From NCBI RefSeq assembly GCF_041381155.1, contig NC_091134.1, positions 16,122,008-16,186,007 of the forward strand: DNA of 64,000 nt, written 5' to 3'. Position numbers and translations under genes: made by a program. Every line of letters begins with the position of its first letter. Position 1 is the stretch's first letter. Below are positions 1 to 11,111 of the stretch, one piece after another. The DNA comes from Argopecten irradians (Eukaryota; Mollusca; Bivalvia; Pectinida; Pectinidae). The notes under the pieces were generated by a model. That model did not search any database. It saw only the letters and a program-made list of their open reading frames with translations, and was not told where the DNA came from.

Positions 1-1778
1 TGTAGAGCGTTGTTTCCTTCGGCATCCATTGCATTCAGGCTCTCCCAATCATGTGACTTTATAGTGTGTTGAACCAGAGCGCGGGCTACGAGAGGTGTTG
101 CAGCTGGGGAATATGCCAAAGTATGAAGTGCATTTTCTCCGGCCGAGTTTGAAATGTTGGATCTTGCTTTTTGGTCAATCAGATCAAAAACCGCGATATG
201 GTTACCTTCCCTACATGCGATATGTAGTGCTGTATCCCCTTCGTTGTTCTTGGCATCAATGTTAACAGACTTATGGAACAGTCGTATTACCTCCCCCTTG
301 TCGTTGGCGGCAGCATGGTGTATAAACGTGTTACCGTCCTCATCCTGTTGTTCTGGGTCTGCGCCTAGCTTCATCAGAGCTTCGATCATGTTAAATTTAC
401 CCAGACTTGCAGCAATGCAGAGAGGTGACTTCAAAGTTCTGTTGGTCTTATATAGTTTATTATAGTGGTCCGACAATACCTGAAGCACTGCTTCATCCTC
501 CTGTGTTATCGCGCTGTACCAAGCATCCATGCCAAAGTAGTTCTTGTGATACATGTCGGATCCTTTATCAAGAAGAACCCTGACGACGTCCGCATGTCCG
601 TTCTGAGCGGCCAGGATCAGAGCTCTGTCGCCTCTCTCGTCTGTGGCTGTAAGAATTGCATTTGCCTTTAACAAAGTCTCGACGACATCCACGTAACCTT
701 CTTTTGCTGCGTGATGGAGTGGCATTTCTCCTCCGCGTATTATGGTGTTGACGTCCGCGCCGTGGTCAATTAGCTCCTTCACGATCTTATTGTTACCTAA
801 CGCTGAAGCTATGACAAGAGGTGCCACTAACCCTAAAAGTCTGGTCTGATTGGGATTTGCTCTTCCTTTCCGCAGAAGAAGTTTTACCGTTTCGTACTTC
901 TGGTAGCGCACAGCCCAATACAGGGCAGTCGATTTTTTGTCGTTTTCTAAACTGACATCTGCGCCTCTGTCAAGAAGGCATCTCACTGTATCTATGTGAC
1001 CCCATCGCGCTGCCCATAGCAACGCCGTGTCCTTCTTTCCGTTCAGTAAATTAACATCTACGCCAGCGTCTAGATACAGGTTAACTAGGTCAGTAAATCC
1101 CTTGTAAGCTGCGAGATGGAACGAAGAAAACACTCTCGGCCTTTGACCCTCGACATCATTCAATGTTTGCATTCCGATAAGTTTCACCTTCTCGCTTGTG
1201 ATCGGGAACTTCTCTAAAACCTTCTTCGCTAGTGCTAAATTGTTAAGTTCCGTAATTTGATGTAAAACGGATCTTGTGCTTTTGGGGACTTGAAATACTT
1301 GATTCAATAAGTCGTCGTTCACTTTGTCGTCCAAGATAGCATCAACGACATCAAGACGGGGAAGACTCAGTGCAAAATGTAACACATTTTGTCCATTTGA
1401 AGGATCGAGCATGTCCGCGTGGTGTAGACTAATAACGCTCCTCGCTCGAGCAAGTAACGAATTCACCTCTGGGACAGTACCATTCTCTATGGCGTCGAAC
1501 AATTGTGCCCGGATTTCCTCGTGACTTTCGTCCCTCTGTGTGACCGATGAGTATGGAGGAGGTTGGATGTGACCGTCTGGTTCTGTTATCTCCCCTTGGC
1601 CCTTTTCTTTCTGTTTTTCTTCTTTCGCCTTTGCACGAGCCTTTGGAAATAATCAAAGAATAAGTACACAATTACTGAAACATCACCATTATCATCATCG
1701 CCATTATTATTATCAACATAATCCTCATCATACTCATCTTCAATATCATAATAATCCTCATCATCATCATCATCATCC

Positions 1779-1862
<84 letters not shown>

Positions 1863-2241
1863 CCATCACCATCACCATTATCATTATCATCATCATCTTC
1901 ATCATCACTATTATCATCATCATAATCACCACCAACATCCACGTTGTCGTCCATCATCATCATAAGAATAATGTGATACATACATGTATTTTAAGATAGA
2001 AAGTACATAATTTATATATTGCATTGCATAAAATCACTACGCGCGACAAGAGTAAAGATGTGTTAATTTACATCTATGACGTCACTGGCATTATAATTAT
2101 TGAAATAAAGAATCCTACCTTGCGTGCTTCCTTAAGACTGGCGAAGTCTCCGTCCTCGGACACCTCGCGGACTGATGCCTGGTAAACGGCATTTTTACGT
2201 ACTCTATTGGTGGTCAGCGTTTTAAAGACGATTTTATCCAT
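1..2241 (-). CDS. Ankyrin-repeat protein, 5' part of gene (partial)
   Basis: Two coding exons are visible. Exon 1 (2241 down to 2119) starts at MDKIVFKTL and ends ...EARK before a GTAGGA donor. An acceptor TTTCAG lies just upstream at 2250, so there is an upstream non-coding exon and the longer open frame above it is intron. Exon 2 starts at 1640 (acceptor CCAAAG, phase 0) and stays open to base 1, about 546 codons. A charged stretch (ARAKAKEEKQKEKGQGE) is followed by about 12 ankyrin repeats of roughly 33 residues, for example TALLWAARWGHIDTVRCLL, MPLHHAAKEGYVDVVETLL, RALILAAQNGHADVVRVLL and TALHIACREGN. Ankyrin repeats bind other proteins; no catalytic domain is visible. The C-terminus lies left of the window, so the family member cannot be named. 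The frame is clean, with no stop or shift. Confidence 0.9.
1685..1945. repeat. (CAT)n microsatellite in ankyrin-gene intron
   Basis: A nearly pure ATC/CAT trinucleotide run fills about half of the intron between 1641 and 2118. It is interrupted by CTC, ACC and ATT units at both ends. On the minus strand it reads as poly-Asp or poly-Met open frames, but it lies between a good donor at 2118 and a good acceptor at 1641, so it is intronic. Confidence 0.9.
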
Positions 2242-2436
2242 TGTCCGTTCTGAAACAAAATGCTGTTTTATTAAGATATTACCGTACTTATTAATATAAT
2301 ACATTTTTTTCAAAACAGAAAAGTATATGCTTTATAATCACTTTCTTAACACTATAACGTTAAAATAGTGATTGGTTAAATTGTTAAAGATAATTACTGC
2401 TCCCAATTACTAAGTAATTATACTGAGTATCCCCTA

Positions 2437-2513
2437 TAAACCGGATGTAGTTAGTACACATGGTCAGTACACATTAGGCAAACCACGGCCAATTCCTCTA
2501 CCCTACATCGGTT
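2437..2513. repeat. Short inverted repeat
   Basis: AAACCGGATGTAG near 2437 is mirrored by CTACATCGGTTT ending near 2513, giving arms of about 12 bases around a loop of about 50 bases. It lies upstream of the ankyrin gene. No function can be assigned; a small decayed foldback element is possible. Confidence 0.45.
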
Positions 2514-3059
2514 TGCCGAGTGTCAGTACAATGTGTAGTTCAAAACTTTTGTTATTCGATCAACAAGTAATGATACCTAAGAACGCTAGATTTAGATATC
2601 AATATCTAGTACATTGCGTGTATTATCCCTAAAAACACCTTCAGTGTGAAAATTCAGAGTTTGTTGTATAATATTATAAACTGGTACTGAAAAGAATAGG
2701 CGATGCAGAACACGCAGACCGTCATTGTTAACAATTAAGTAAGCGTACATATCTAAGCCAGAAACATATAGTTACTGTGTCTGTATAATACATGTACGTG
2801 TATATATAGACTGTAGGTAGTTATAACGCTCGTTAGTTAATTAATGGGGCTAACGACACGATCATGGGATGGTAGCATGAAAGATGAAACAAGCGATTTT
2901 TGCGAGTCTTGGCGATATCATAATGTATCTGCATCATGAATTACCAGATTTACGCTACGTTATCGGTGGCTACGGCAGATGCCCTGTAGGTCGGGCGTTA
3001 GAATTATATTGCATGATCGTGAAAGGCGACTAAATTTTGAATTTATCAAGTTCACTCGT

Positions 3060-4260
3060 TGTTAGTATATAATGTGACTGGGTGAAATGTGTTGCTTGGT
3101 GTCTTCGGCGGCATGCTTCAGTGATATAGCACTATAAAAAGAACAAGAGTTCCACTATACAAGACGATACAACACGAATACATGTATACCGCAGCCTCCC
3201 AAAATACACATCCGCAATTCAAATACACGCAGCACACCGCTTATATGGGAGGCCGTCATTACATGACCCTGGCTGTTAATTAATCAAACAAACAAGTCAA
3301 CGGCAGTAGTATTTCAGGCCATATGAGAATAATAGAATCTTTCACCCTCTTTGGGGTAAGACAGGAGAATCTAAACCCGAAGGGTAAGATTCTTAAGTTG
3401 TCAAACACGAGGCTTTGCCGAGTGTTTGACAACTTAAGAATCTTGTCCCGAGGGTTGAGATCTCCTTTCTCACCCCAAAGAGGGTGAATGATTATTTTTA
3501 TCTCACACCGGTAAAACTGTGGATATCCCTGTCTGGGTAAGAGAAAACGTGTGAGTGTGACCTGCCGTCGATGTGATTTCGATCCATTGTGACGTCAGAG
3601 CGACCAAAATTCCACGACGCTCTACGTTTTGTGCAAACGGGGCTACAATGGCTGACGTGTAAACTTAGAATTTCATGTTCTGATATGTGCTAGTTACATG
3701 TAAACGTACTTCCGACAGGATGGAACTTATCAAAAGCACCTGTCGGCGGCGCGAAGCAATGGTCATGGTTGTCGGACCACTTACCCATTCTGGCCCTGCA
3801 TGTAGGGCATTAGCGTTGTGCCTGTTGCAATACCGTAAACGGTGACTTATCTTTTCTCTTCTTCCTAACTAACTTAATTTGATCTTCCTAACGTCACTCT
3901 TGACACCGCCTCACTTTTGGCCTTCTGTTGAGCGTCCACCCCCGTGAGGTATGCTCTGGGTTATGTCCCCTGGCCGAGACCCACCCGAGTGTTTCTGTTC
4001 CAAGGACGACTGATTCACCCGCTGTCAGTATAATGTGACTGGGTGGAGTGTGTTGCTTGTTGTCTTCGGTGGCATGCTTTAGTGATTAGCACTATCAAAA
4101 GTACTGCAGTCTCCCAAAACACGCACCTCGCACTTCACACACACTATGGGAGGCCGTTATTGGCTGTTAATAGGAAGTTGATTAAACAAACAACAAACAA
4201 TTTGTCTATTCGAACGCGAGGCAATGGTCAAGGTTTTCGAACCACTAGCCAATTCTATCA
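3060..4260. repeat. Dispersed repeat, two partial direct copies
   Basis: Two blocks of about 230 bases recur in the same order. TATAATGTGACTGGGTG then CTTCGG-GGCATGCTT occurs at 3067 and again at 4029. CTCCCAAAA through GGGAGGCCGT-ATT and a CAAACAAAC stretch follows at 3195 and 4110. GCGAGGCAATGGTCA-like text lies at 3753 and 4217. Between them is a segment with TTATGTCCCCTGGCCGAGAC (3961), which looks like repeated mollusc DNA. No open frame supports a gene here. Confidence 0.6.
3341..3488. repeat. Foldback (hairpin) element
   Basis: TTCACCCTCTTTGGGGT at 3341 pairs with ACCCCAAAGAGGGTGAA ending at 3488. Inner arms also pair: AAGATTCTTAAGTTGTCAAA against TTTGACAACTTAAGAATCTT. Nearly the whole 148 bases can fold into one long hairpin with a short loop around the GAGGCTTTGCCGAG segment. 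This is typical of a small non-autonomous foldback or MITE-like element. Confidence 0.75.
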
Positions 4261-4439
4261 CGAGGCAAAGACCACTAGCCCATTCGATCTACAGTGTACA
4301 ACTTCTAATTACATAATATACTAACGTTATCTTCTAATCAGGCTAACAAGTTATCCCGGTTCCGTCCTGGTGCTTCATACCTTATTAGTATACCTGAAAT
4401 TAATAAATAGAAACTTTATTTATTTTACATCGATTGTGA

Positions 4440-4560
4440 GGTCTCAAAATGGCAGAAAACCGGAGTGCCTGGATAAAACCCACGTCATCGGGCAGATGAC
4501 CCCTGGCCTTTTAATTCATGTCCGTGCCGGGGATCGAAGGCCCACTAAATGAAAGGCAAG
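4440..4560 (-). mobile_element. SINE-like fragment
   Basis: Read on the minus strand, this has a tRNA B-box-like CTTCGATCCCC (compare GGTTCGANTCC) and farther on CACTCCGGTTTTCTGCCATT, which resembles the conserved tail of the better-preserved SINEs at 46440 and 48546. It looks like a decayed copy of a related tRNA-derived SINE. Confidence 0.4.
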
Positions 4561-5928
4561 TGTCTTAAAAACCAAACTTCCCTAAAATTACTAAAGTCCG
4601 ATCACTGCCAGCAGAACAGGTAGGTATGTATCCTATATTATGTATGTTGATATTTGTCTGAAGCAGGAATTCGCCCTGAAGGAATTTGAACGTACCAATT
4701 GAGCTGTCTTTATATCTTATTAGGACTCAAAAATAAAGGGACAATGGCTTAAACGGACCCTTCACTCCAGGTATCATAGAAAATAGCCAACCCACCTCGG
4801 GGCTTTTCTCGTCAAAATTCGAGTTAAAGCCGGTGTCATCCTGATTTTATTTAGCTAAAGCGAGAAAAAAACCTTTGGGTTATTCATTTCTTTTGTTTAC
4901 ACGATTTTCCCATTTTAGATGTAAAACGACGATGACTATAGATTAATGATTAGATATCAAATAAAACTATTCCAAACATTTGATTTTAATGATTTCAGTC
5001 TGTTAGGACTATGAAGCGTATATGTGTAGTACATTTAGTAATAGCTTATTTTTTCTTTATCATACACACTGACTGCATATTGAACTCATTAGGAGATATA
5101 CATACCTTGTCGACGGTATATCTGTCTGGGAAACAGATGAGCTATTTTGACAGCTGCAGTATAGTGGTTGTGAGAGCACACACATGTGTTACAGATACAC
5201 ACATATACACAACACTTGTGTTGTTTGGGATTGATCCTCTCTATCTCTATCTATTACCCGAAAGTAATTTATGCACCCCTAGCATGCATGAATACATGTG
5301 TACGTGTATATACATCATGGTGACTTGAACACCATCATAACAATCCGGTCATTTTGCCCAGACTATAAAATAGTATATTCCATCCCCACCTAGCTGCAGT
5401 TAAAACAATATATATATGTATAACTAGTATTAGCTCTAAATATTCTATATACTCACCTTTTATAACCACACCCTAATTAGGTACTCCCTAGTATGCATAC
5501 GTACTGGCCTCCACATTCCTCCTGCCTTGGCCCTATGAAGATGTTGATAGACCTTTAGTGTGTATCAGTTATTATTCACGGTACGTGAACAGCGGTATTT
5601 CTGAAATTTCCTATAGGTATACATATGTATACTCACTGCTCTCATTCTGATCTGTCAGTGAAACGAAGGGAAATAACTCTAATGAATCGGACAGAAATAC
5701 TTGGCCATATTGATAAGGTACGGAGTTGAGATATGGACGATTATTGATTATATAAGAGTGGACACAGCTATACTTCATTTGTTTAGACAGGAATCTAAAA
5801 ATATACGAGTCTGCTGTCACTACGTTTGAGATATTCTAACCACAGGGACTTGGCACGAAATTCCAACAAACGGTATATATGTATTATAGTATCTATAGTA
5901 AATTATATAGTACATCCCCGCAAACATT
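4561..5928. other. No supported gene
   Basis: AT-rich sequence with short chance open frames only (a 105-codon one at 5011). No splice-bounded conserved exon, RNA gene or clear repeat was recognised. Confidence 0.5.
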
Positions 5929-6194
5929 TAACAATTAAAGGATTGTTATTTTGCATTTATTGGAGATATACAAATGTAAATGCAATCTGGGTTGCAGATA
6001 GATAGAATAGCGCCTGTTAGGGCGTTATTTAACGATTAAAGGATTGTTAGATTGCATTTATTGGAGATATAAATGCAATCTGGGTGGCAGATAAATAAAA
6101 TAGCGCCCGTAAGGGCGTTATGAATATTTATCTGCTTCCCAGATTGCATTTATATCACCAATAAATGCAAAATAACAATCCTTTAATTGTTATA
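5929..6194. repeat. Composite foldback element with internal duplication
   Basis: TAACAATTAAAGGATTGTTA at the left end is matched in reverse at the right end (ATAACAATCCTTTAATTG). A block of about 95 bases (ATTAAAGGATTGTTA, TTTGCATTTATTGGAGATATA, TGCAATCTGGGT-GCAGATA, AATAGCGCC, GGGCGTTAT) occurs twice in tandem, then once more in reverse. GCGCC-GTAAGGGCGTTA makes a further small hairpin. It resembles a MITE that has duplicated internally. Confidence 0.7.
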
Positions 6195-6689
6195 TTTACA
6201 TTTTACTTTCTAGTTCAAAGTAAAACATAATTTTGATGCGAGTGAACGTTTGAATTTCCCGCTTCAGCCATTTAACCTGAACAGCCAGGTTCAATGTGAT
6301 AAAAGATAGTCCCTATAAAAATTAAAAAGATAACAAAATTTCAATGTTCGAAATATCGAAACTTCGATAGCTTTTCATTTTACTTTCAATTATCCAGACA
6401 TTTAAAAATATGCAGAAGTTTCACAACCAAAATTGTTCATTCAACTGCAATGTCAATGTTCCCGTGCGGACTAACATATGGTGTCAGTAAACAAGACTCA
6501 CATCCATTTATGTAGATATTACTACAACAAGTCTTCTATGCTGCATTTATTGGCACATAATGCAGATCAAGATTATCATTAGAATAATGGGAGTCGCAGT
6601 GGCAAAATGTAAATATATAAGTATATACCGTTGATTGAAAATACGTGCCAGGTCCCTGTGGTTGTAACTTGTCTCCGTCTCTGGCTGGG

Positions 6690-7050
6690 AAAGGAAATGA
6701 AAAAAAAGCATGCGAACGCAATACTGTTGCGAGTTATTACTTACGAACTTAATAGTATTGTGTACTCGTAACAAAGTAATTATTGCGTAGGAAAGCAACG
6801 TACGAATGCAATACTGTTCCGTTCATACGCTATATTTTTTGTGAGTAACAGATATTGCGTTTAAACGCAATACTTTGGTTTACTGCCGTGGCTGGGAAAG
6901 GACATGCAAAATCAAAAACTTATTCCTTGCGAACGCAATACTATAATTACTTGTAAACGCAATACTTTTGCGTGTGATCGCAATAACTATTGGCGTGAAA
7001 GCAATAGCATCGCGTTCGAAAGCAATAAGTACTGCATGTGAACGAAATAC
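6690..7050. repeat. Degenerate CGCAATA repeat cluster
   Basis: About a dozen imperfect copies of GCGAACGCAATACT or its variants (GCGTTTAAACGCAATACT, TGTAAACGCAATACTT, GCGTGTGATCGCAATA) lie at irregular 18-40 base spacing. A separate direct repeat, TGGCTGGGAAAGGA-ATG, occurs at 6681 and 6889. Function unknown. Confidence 0.6.
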
Positions 7051-7269
7051 AATCAATACAGTTGGTGAGAAGGAACTAAAAAATGCTCTACCGCCGACAG
7101 AGCATCATTTGAACAATTAATTAGTGTTTTATAATGTATATATGTCTAATTAACATGAAAATAATATATAATAATTTGTTAGTGCCACAGATTTTTTTCG
7201 GGACGCAATTGATTATTTTTATATGTCTGCCGTTGTTGTCCGCCATGTGCCGTGCGTAAACTTTTCATT

Positions 7270-8560
7270 CAAACGACTATAACCGTAAGGCCCAGAGTAC
7301 TCATGAAGGGCTAACAAAGTTGTGAAAATGAATGACCTTGACCTACTTTCAAGGTCATAAGGGTCAAATAGGCTAAAATCCTTTGAACGACTTCTTCTTA
7401 CTAACCGAAAGGTCCAGGGTACTCATATTTGGCCTGTGGTATGCTGGGATGAAGGGCTACCAAAATTGTGAAAATGAATGACCTTGACTTACTTTCAAGG
7501 TCACAGGGAGTCAAATACGCTAAAATCTTTGAACGACTTCTTCTAACCAACCTAAAGGCCTAATGTACTCATATGTTGCCTGTAGCATGCTGGGATGAAG
7601 GGCTACCAAAGTTGTGAAAATGAATAACCTTCACCCATTTTTAAGGTCACGCAGGTCAATTGGGCTTATATTTTTTAACTGCTTCTTCGAACTAGTCGAA
7701 ATGCCCAGGGTATTCATCTTTAGCCAGTAGTATGCTGAGATAAACAGCTACCAAAGTTGTGAAAATGAGTGACCTTGACCTACTATCAAGGTCACGGTGG
7801 TCAAATATTCTAAAAAAATTTAACAACTTCTTCTCAATAACCGTAAGGTCCATAGTACCCACATTTGGCCTGAAGCATGCTGACATAAAGGGCTACCAAA
7901 GTTGTGAAAATGAATAACCGTCACCATCTTTCAACTTCACATGGGTCAACTAGGCTAAAATCTTTAAATGACTTCTTCTCAATAAGTGTGATTTAGCTGA
8001 CACTAGCATGAAATGATCCTGACATGGTCCCGACCAAGTGTTGTTATATTTTATGTCGATCCGAAATCCAAGATGGCCGCCACATCCGCCATCTTGAAAA
8101 TTTATTTTTTACTTATTCTCAAGTTCTACCAATGCAATTGCTGGAACTTGCCTGAAATGATACTGACATGGTCCAAATAAAGTGTTGTTATTCGTCATAG
8201 CCGCCATCTTGAAAATACATTTTGAACTTCTTCTAAAGTTTTACCCATGCGATTTGGCTCAAACTTGCATGAAATGATCCTTACATGGTTCTGACCAAGT
8301 GTTTTTATTTTTGGATCGATCTGTAATTCAAGATGACCACCACAGTCGCCATCTTGAAAACACATTTTGAACTTATCAAGTTCTACCGGTGCGATTTGGC
8401 TGAAACTTGCCTGGAATGACCCTGAGTGATCTCGTTTCATCTCTGGCTGATCCCAAACCGAAGATGGCTACCATGACACCATATCGAATTAATTTCCTAC
8501 ACGACTATCTCCAAGGTAGTTAAATGACCGTTAAGGCCCCTGGGACTATTGTTAATATTT
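7270..8560 (+). repeat. Mollusc-type dispersed element with ~145-bp tandem units
   Basis: Units of about 145 bases starting near AACCGTAAGGCCCAGAGTAC recur about five times from 7275 to 7990 (TACTCAT, ATGCTGGGATGAAGGGCTACC, AAAGTTGTGAAAATGAAT, ACTTTCAAGGTCA). A second set follows to 8460, built on GATCCTGACATGGTCCCGAC, AAGTGTTGTTAT and AAGATGGCCGCCAC. The right end reads ACCGTTAAGGCCCCTGGGAC, shared with the end of the element at 15650-16197. No coding potential. Confidence 0.75.
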
Positions 8561-9744
8561 TTATCTTGTAGCCAAATTAGAATCTCAAACTTTTCAATGA
8601 TGGTTATAGTGTAAAGTAAGACAAAGTAACTTTTGTTTCTGAAGAAAAATACTTATTTGCTTGCTCCTGATTTAATTGAGAAAAAATACTACTCGTCAGC
8701 AGCGGAGCATCTTTAATTTCAGAAGTCATCCACAGGCTGTCGTTAGGTGGATTTGCTAGAAACTTATTTGGGATATCTTTCAAACTGCATCAAAGAAATA
8801 TGTTAAACCTAAAATTAGCAAACTGGCATAAATAAGTGAGTAAAACGATGATAACAAAGATAACGTTTGTACCAAGACTTATTCAGATTAGAGATTTTTA
8901 AAACGAAAAGCGCTTTTGTAAATTCATATTATACGTGTAACCACTTAATTTTTATTGATACCGGAACAGTTGATGAGAAGGATAACAATGTAAAACGTAT
9001 TGATGGAGCAAAAACGAACGAAGGGAAGTAACTCTGACAGATCAGACTGTCTAGGAGAAAGACGCTGTGTTGGTTATTATTCATTTTATTTAAGTTTCAG
9101 CATTACTGGATGGCACAAAAACTTTATCATAAATATAACAATAAATACATGTTAAAATGTTGGAATGTAAAGTTTGATAGATGCTATTTTTGCAGAATAT
9201 GAAGTTATTTGGATGAAAAGATGAAAAAATAGACAAATGGAAATGAAACATAGAAACACTTCAAAGCATCTGTTATTTCTTTTTGACAGAAACTGTTTTC
9301 TCGTTAAAACCCATCTGAATATATATGGAAACTACAATGTTCCTTCTCTGGATTTAATAATTAAGCGAGTTCCTTTACGGAAACATTATAGATTAGTAGC
9401 CGTGAAAGAAACGATGGAATTATATCTCGGAATGATACATGTATGTGATGAAGATTTAAGACAAATACAGGTAGAGTACAAAAACATCACGACAAGTATC
9501 TGGGATTTATCTTTAATGAACAATTATTGTTGTCTCTTGGGATTCTGAATTTCTTTGTCGCTTTCATATATTGATCCATCTCTACCTGGATTTAATGAAA
9601 TGTGAATTCCCTAAAGGATTATGGATTTTTGGTTTTCTTGTTCTATAAAATTGATGTCATATTCAACTGTGGAATAGTTACCTAGCTTTTCCCGTGGAAT
9701 AGTTCACAAACATATTCCACAAGTTATAACAATAGATGATTGGA
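8561..9744. other. No supported gene
   Basis: AT-rich sequence. A 103-codon open frame at 9237-9548 shows no recognisable motif and no splice context, so I treat it as chance. No repeat was recognised. Confidence 0.45.
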
Positions 9745-9968
9745 TTTGTTTGCTTTGTTTAGTTTACGTCATATTAACAGCCATGGTCATGTAAGGACGT
9801 GCCAGGTTTGCAAGTAGAAGGGAAAGGGAGTACCACGAGGAAAACAATCGACCAGTGGCCAAGCAGTACATTGTACCAGGTAACTGCCCCACATGGGATT
9901 CGAACTAGCGATAAAAAGGTGGAGGGCTTGTGGTAATATGTCGGGCCATCGCTTCCCTAGCAGTCGAT
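9745..9968 (-). mobile_element. tRNA-derived SINE, older copy
   Basis: On the minus strand a tRNA-like head carries AGTTCGAATCCCATGTGGGG (B box), followed by the family tail with CCTGGCACGTCCTTACATGA and a TTAATATGACGTAAAC end near 9760. The same tail is in the SINEs at 46440 and 48546. The A box (GATGGCCCGACA) is degraded. The element abuts the MITE that starts at 9969. Confidence 0.7.
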
Positions 9969-10244
9969 ACTCCAGAGGTTTCGATCACATACGATCTCTA
10001 TACCCATGGACTATCTCATAGTAAAACTGGAGGCAACATAACAGAGCAGAAAAGATCGAGTCGTATAACGGTACACCGTGGTTGACTGTGTGGCTTTGAA
10101 GTAGGGCGTCGCTCTCTCTGTAGTTTTCAAAGAAAAAATTGCAGGCCTGTGATTGGTTCGGACTCGTTTCACTGAGCTGTCTTCAGTTTTACAATGAGAC
10201 AGTCCAGGGGTGTAGAGATCGTAAGTGATCGGAACCCCTGGAGT
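9969..10244. mobile_element. MITE with ~60-bp terminal inverted repeats, copy 1
   Basis: The left end (ACTCCAGAGGTTTCGATCAC, then GGACTATCTCATAGTAAAAC) is the reverse complement of the right end (GTTTTACAATGAGACAGTCC ... GATCGGAACCCCTGGAGT) with a few mismatches. The interior has no open frame. A second copy with the same ends lies at 33221-33522, in a ZMYND12 intron. Confidence 0.8.
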
Positions 10245-10979
10245 GTCGAGGAAGCCCTAGTGGATGACATCAATAGCCACGTTTTAAAAAACGTATAAGC
10301 CTGTACAACGAGTGTATTTATAGATTGAGTACAAACTGCACATTTCTCTACCATGCACTCGCGCACGCACACACCACGTATTTCTCACTGGCTGTGTTCT
10401 AGGCCTAACAAGGGCGTAAATTTACGAGAATCATTTAAAACCCAAGGTTGCGTTCTTATGACATATTTTTTTTCCTCCAGTACGGATTTTAAAACGGCTC
10501 TAGGTCTAACAATTTTATTTAAAAAATAGCTGAAAGCAATTTCTTTGGTCTATAAGTTGATGTTAGATGTGTGTTCGGTGATTTATTTTCGAGTAATTAT
10601 TGATTTTATGATGTATGTTTCGTTAAACAGCAGAAAAGGTTATGTAGATCTAGATCTTCGTCCTATGTAAAATTGTAAAATGTTAATGTAAAAATGTAAA
10701 ATGTAGCCAAAAATCTGTTGAATTAAAAAATATGTAACACTAACAGATCTAGCCCATATGATTTTTTTTAACAGAAAACAATCACAAACATGTATTGTAG
10801 AGTAAGCTACTGTACTGGAAAAAGGACGAGTGGACGAGTTATCTCGCCTGTCACTGATCACGCGCCAAAGAAATTTCATTTACGCTGCCTGGCACTACGT
10901 CTACATTCTATACATGCAGAGTGGAGGTTTGCGTCGTATTATTCAGGGTCAAGGCTGTGCGTGATTAGATTCTCGCCTC
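10245..10979. other. Upstream region of MTHFR, no gene
   Basis: No conserved coding sequence was seen. It contains short AT-rich runs (10655-10760) and leads into the probable MTHFR promoter. Confidence 0.45.
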
Positions 10980-11036
10980 TGATTGGCCAGGCTTAGGTAT
11001 AAAATAGGATCAGACAAATTTCCTGCCTCTCAGTTC
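10980..11036 (+). promoter_or_regulatory. Probable MTHFR core promoter
   Basis: An inverted CCAAT box (TGATTGGCC, near 10979-10988) is followed by a TATA-like TATAAAAT at 10998-11005 and, about 30 bases later, by CTCAGTTCTT (near 11027), a reasonable initiator. The order and spacing fit a polymerase II core promoter. It lies 2.2 kb upstream of the MTHFR start codon and just before a possible non-coding first exon. There is no transcript evidence. Confidence 0.5.
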
Positions 11037-11111
11037 TTATAGAAAACTCGAACGGAGTGGAGCGCGTCGGTGCGCTGAAAATAAAAACAGCTGATTTCTG
11101 CAGTTTGCAAG
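11029..11111 (+). other. Possible non-coding first exon of MTHFR
   Basis: The first MTHFR coding exon is preceded by an acceptor (GTGTTTCAG ending at 13239), so an upstream 5' UTR exon must exist. The best candidate runs from the presumed start site near 11029 to a donor CAAG/GTATGA at 11111. It has no long open frame. The intron that follows (11112-13239) shows AT-rich DNA and poly-T only. Confidence 0.4.

Noticed and set aside
1586-1981. Poly-Asp and poly-Met open frames on the minus strand
   Set aside because: They are the (CAT)n microsatellite inside an intron with clear donor and acceptor; low-complexity artefact.
2074-2313. Longer start (MKKMYYINKYGN...) for the ankyrin protein
   Set aside because: The acceptor TTTCAG at 2250 lies between that ATG and MDKIVF, so the upstream part is intron.
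9237-9548. 103-codon open frame
   Set aside because: No recognisable motif, no promoter or splice context, AT-rich codons; could be chance. Would need a homology search.
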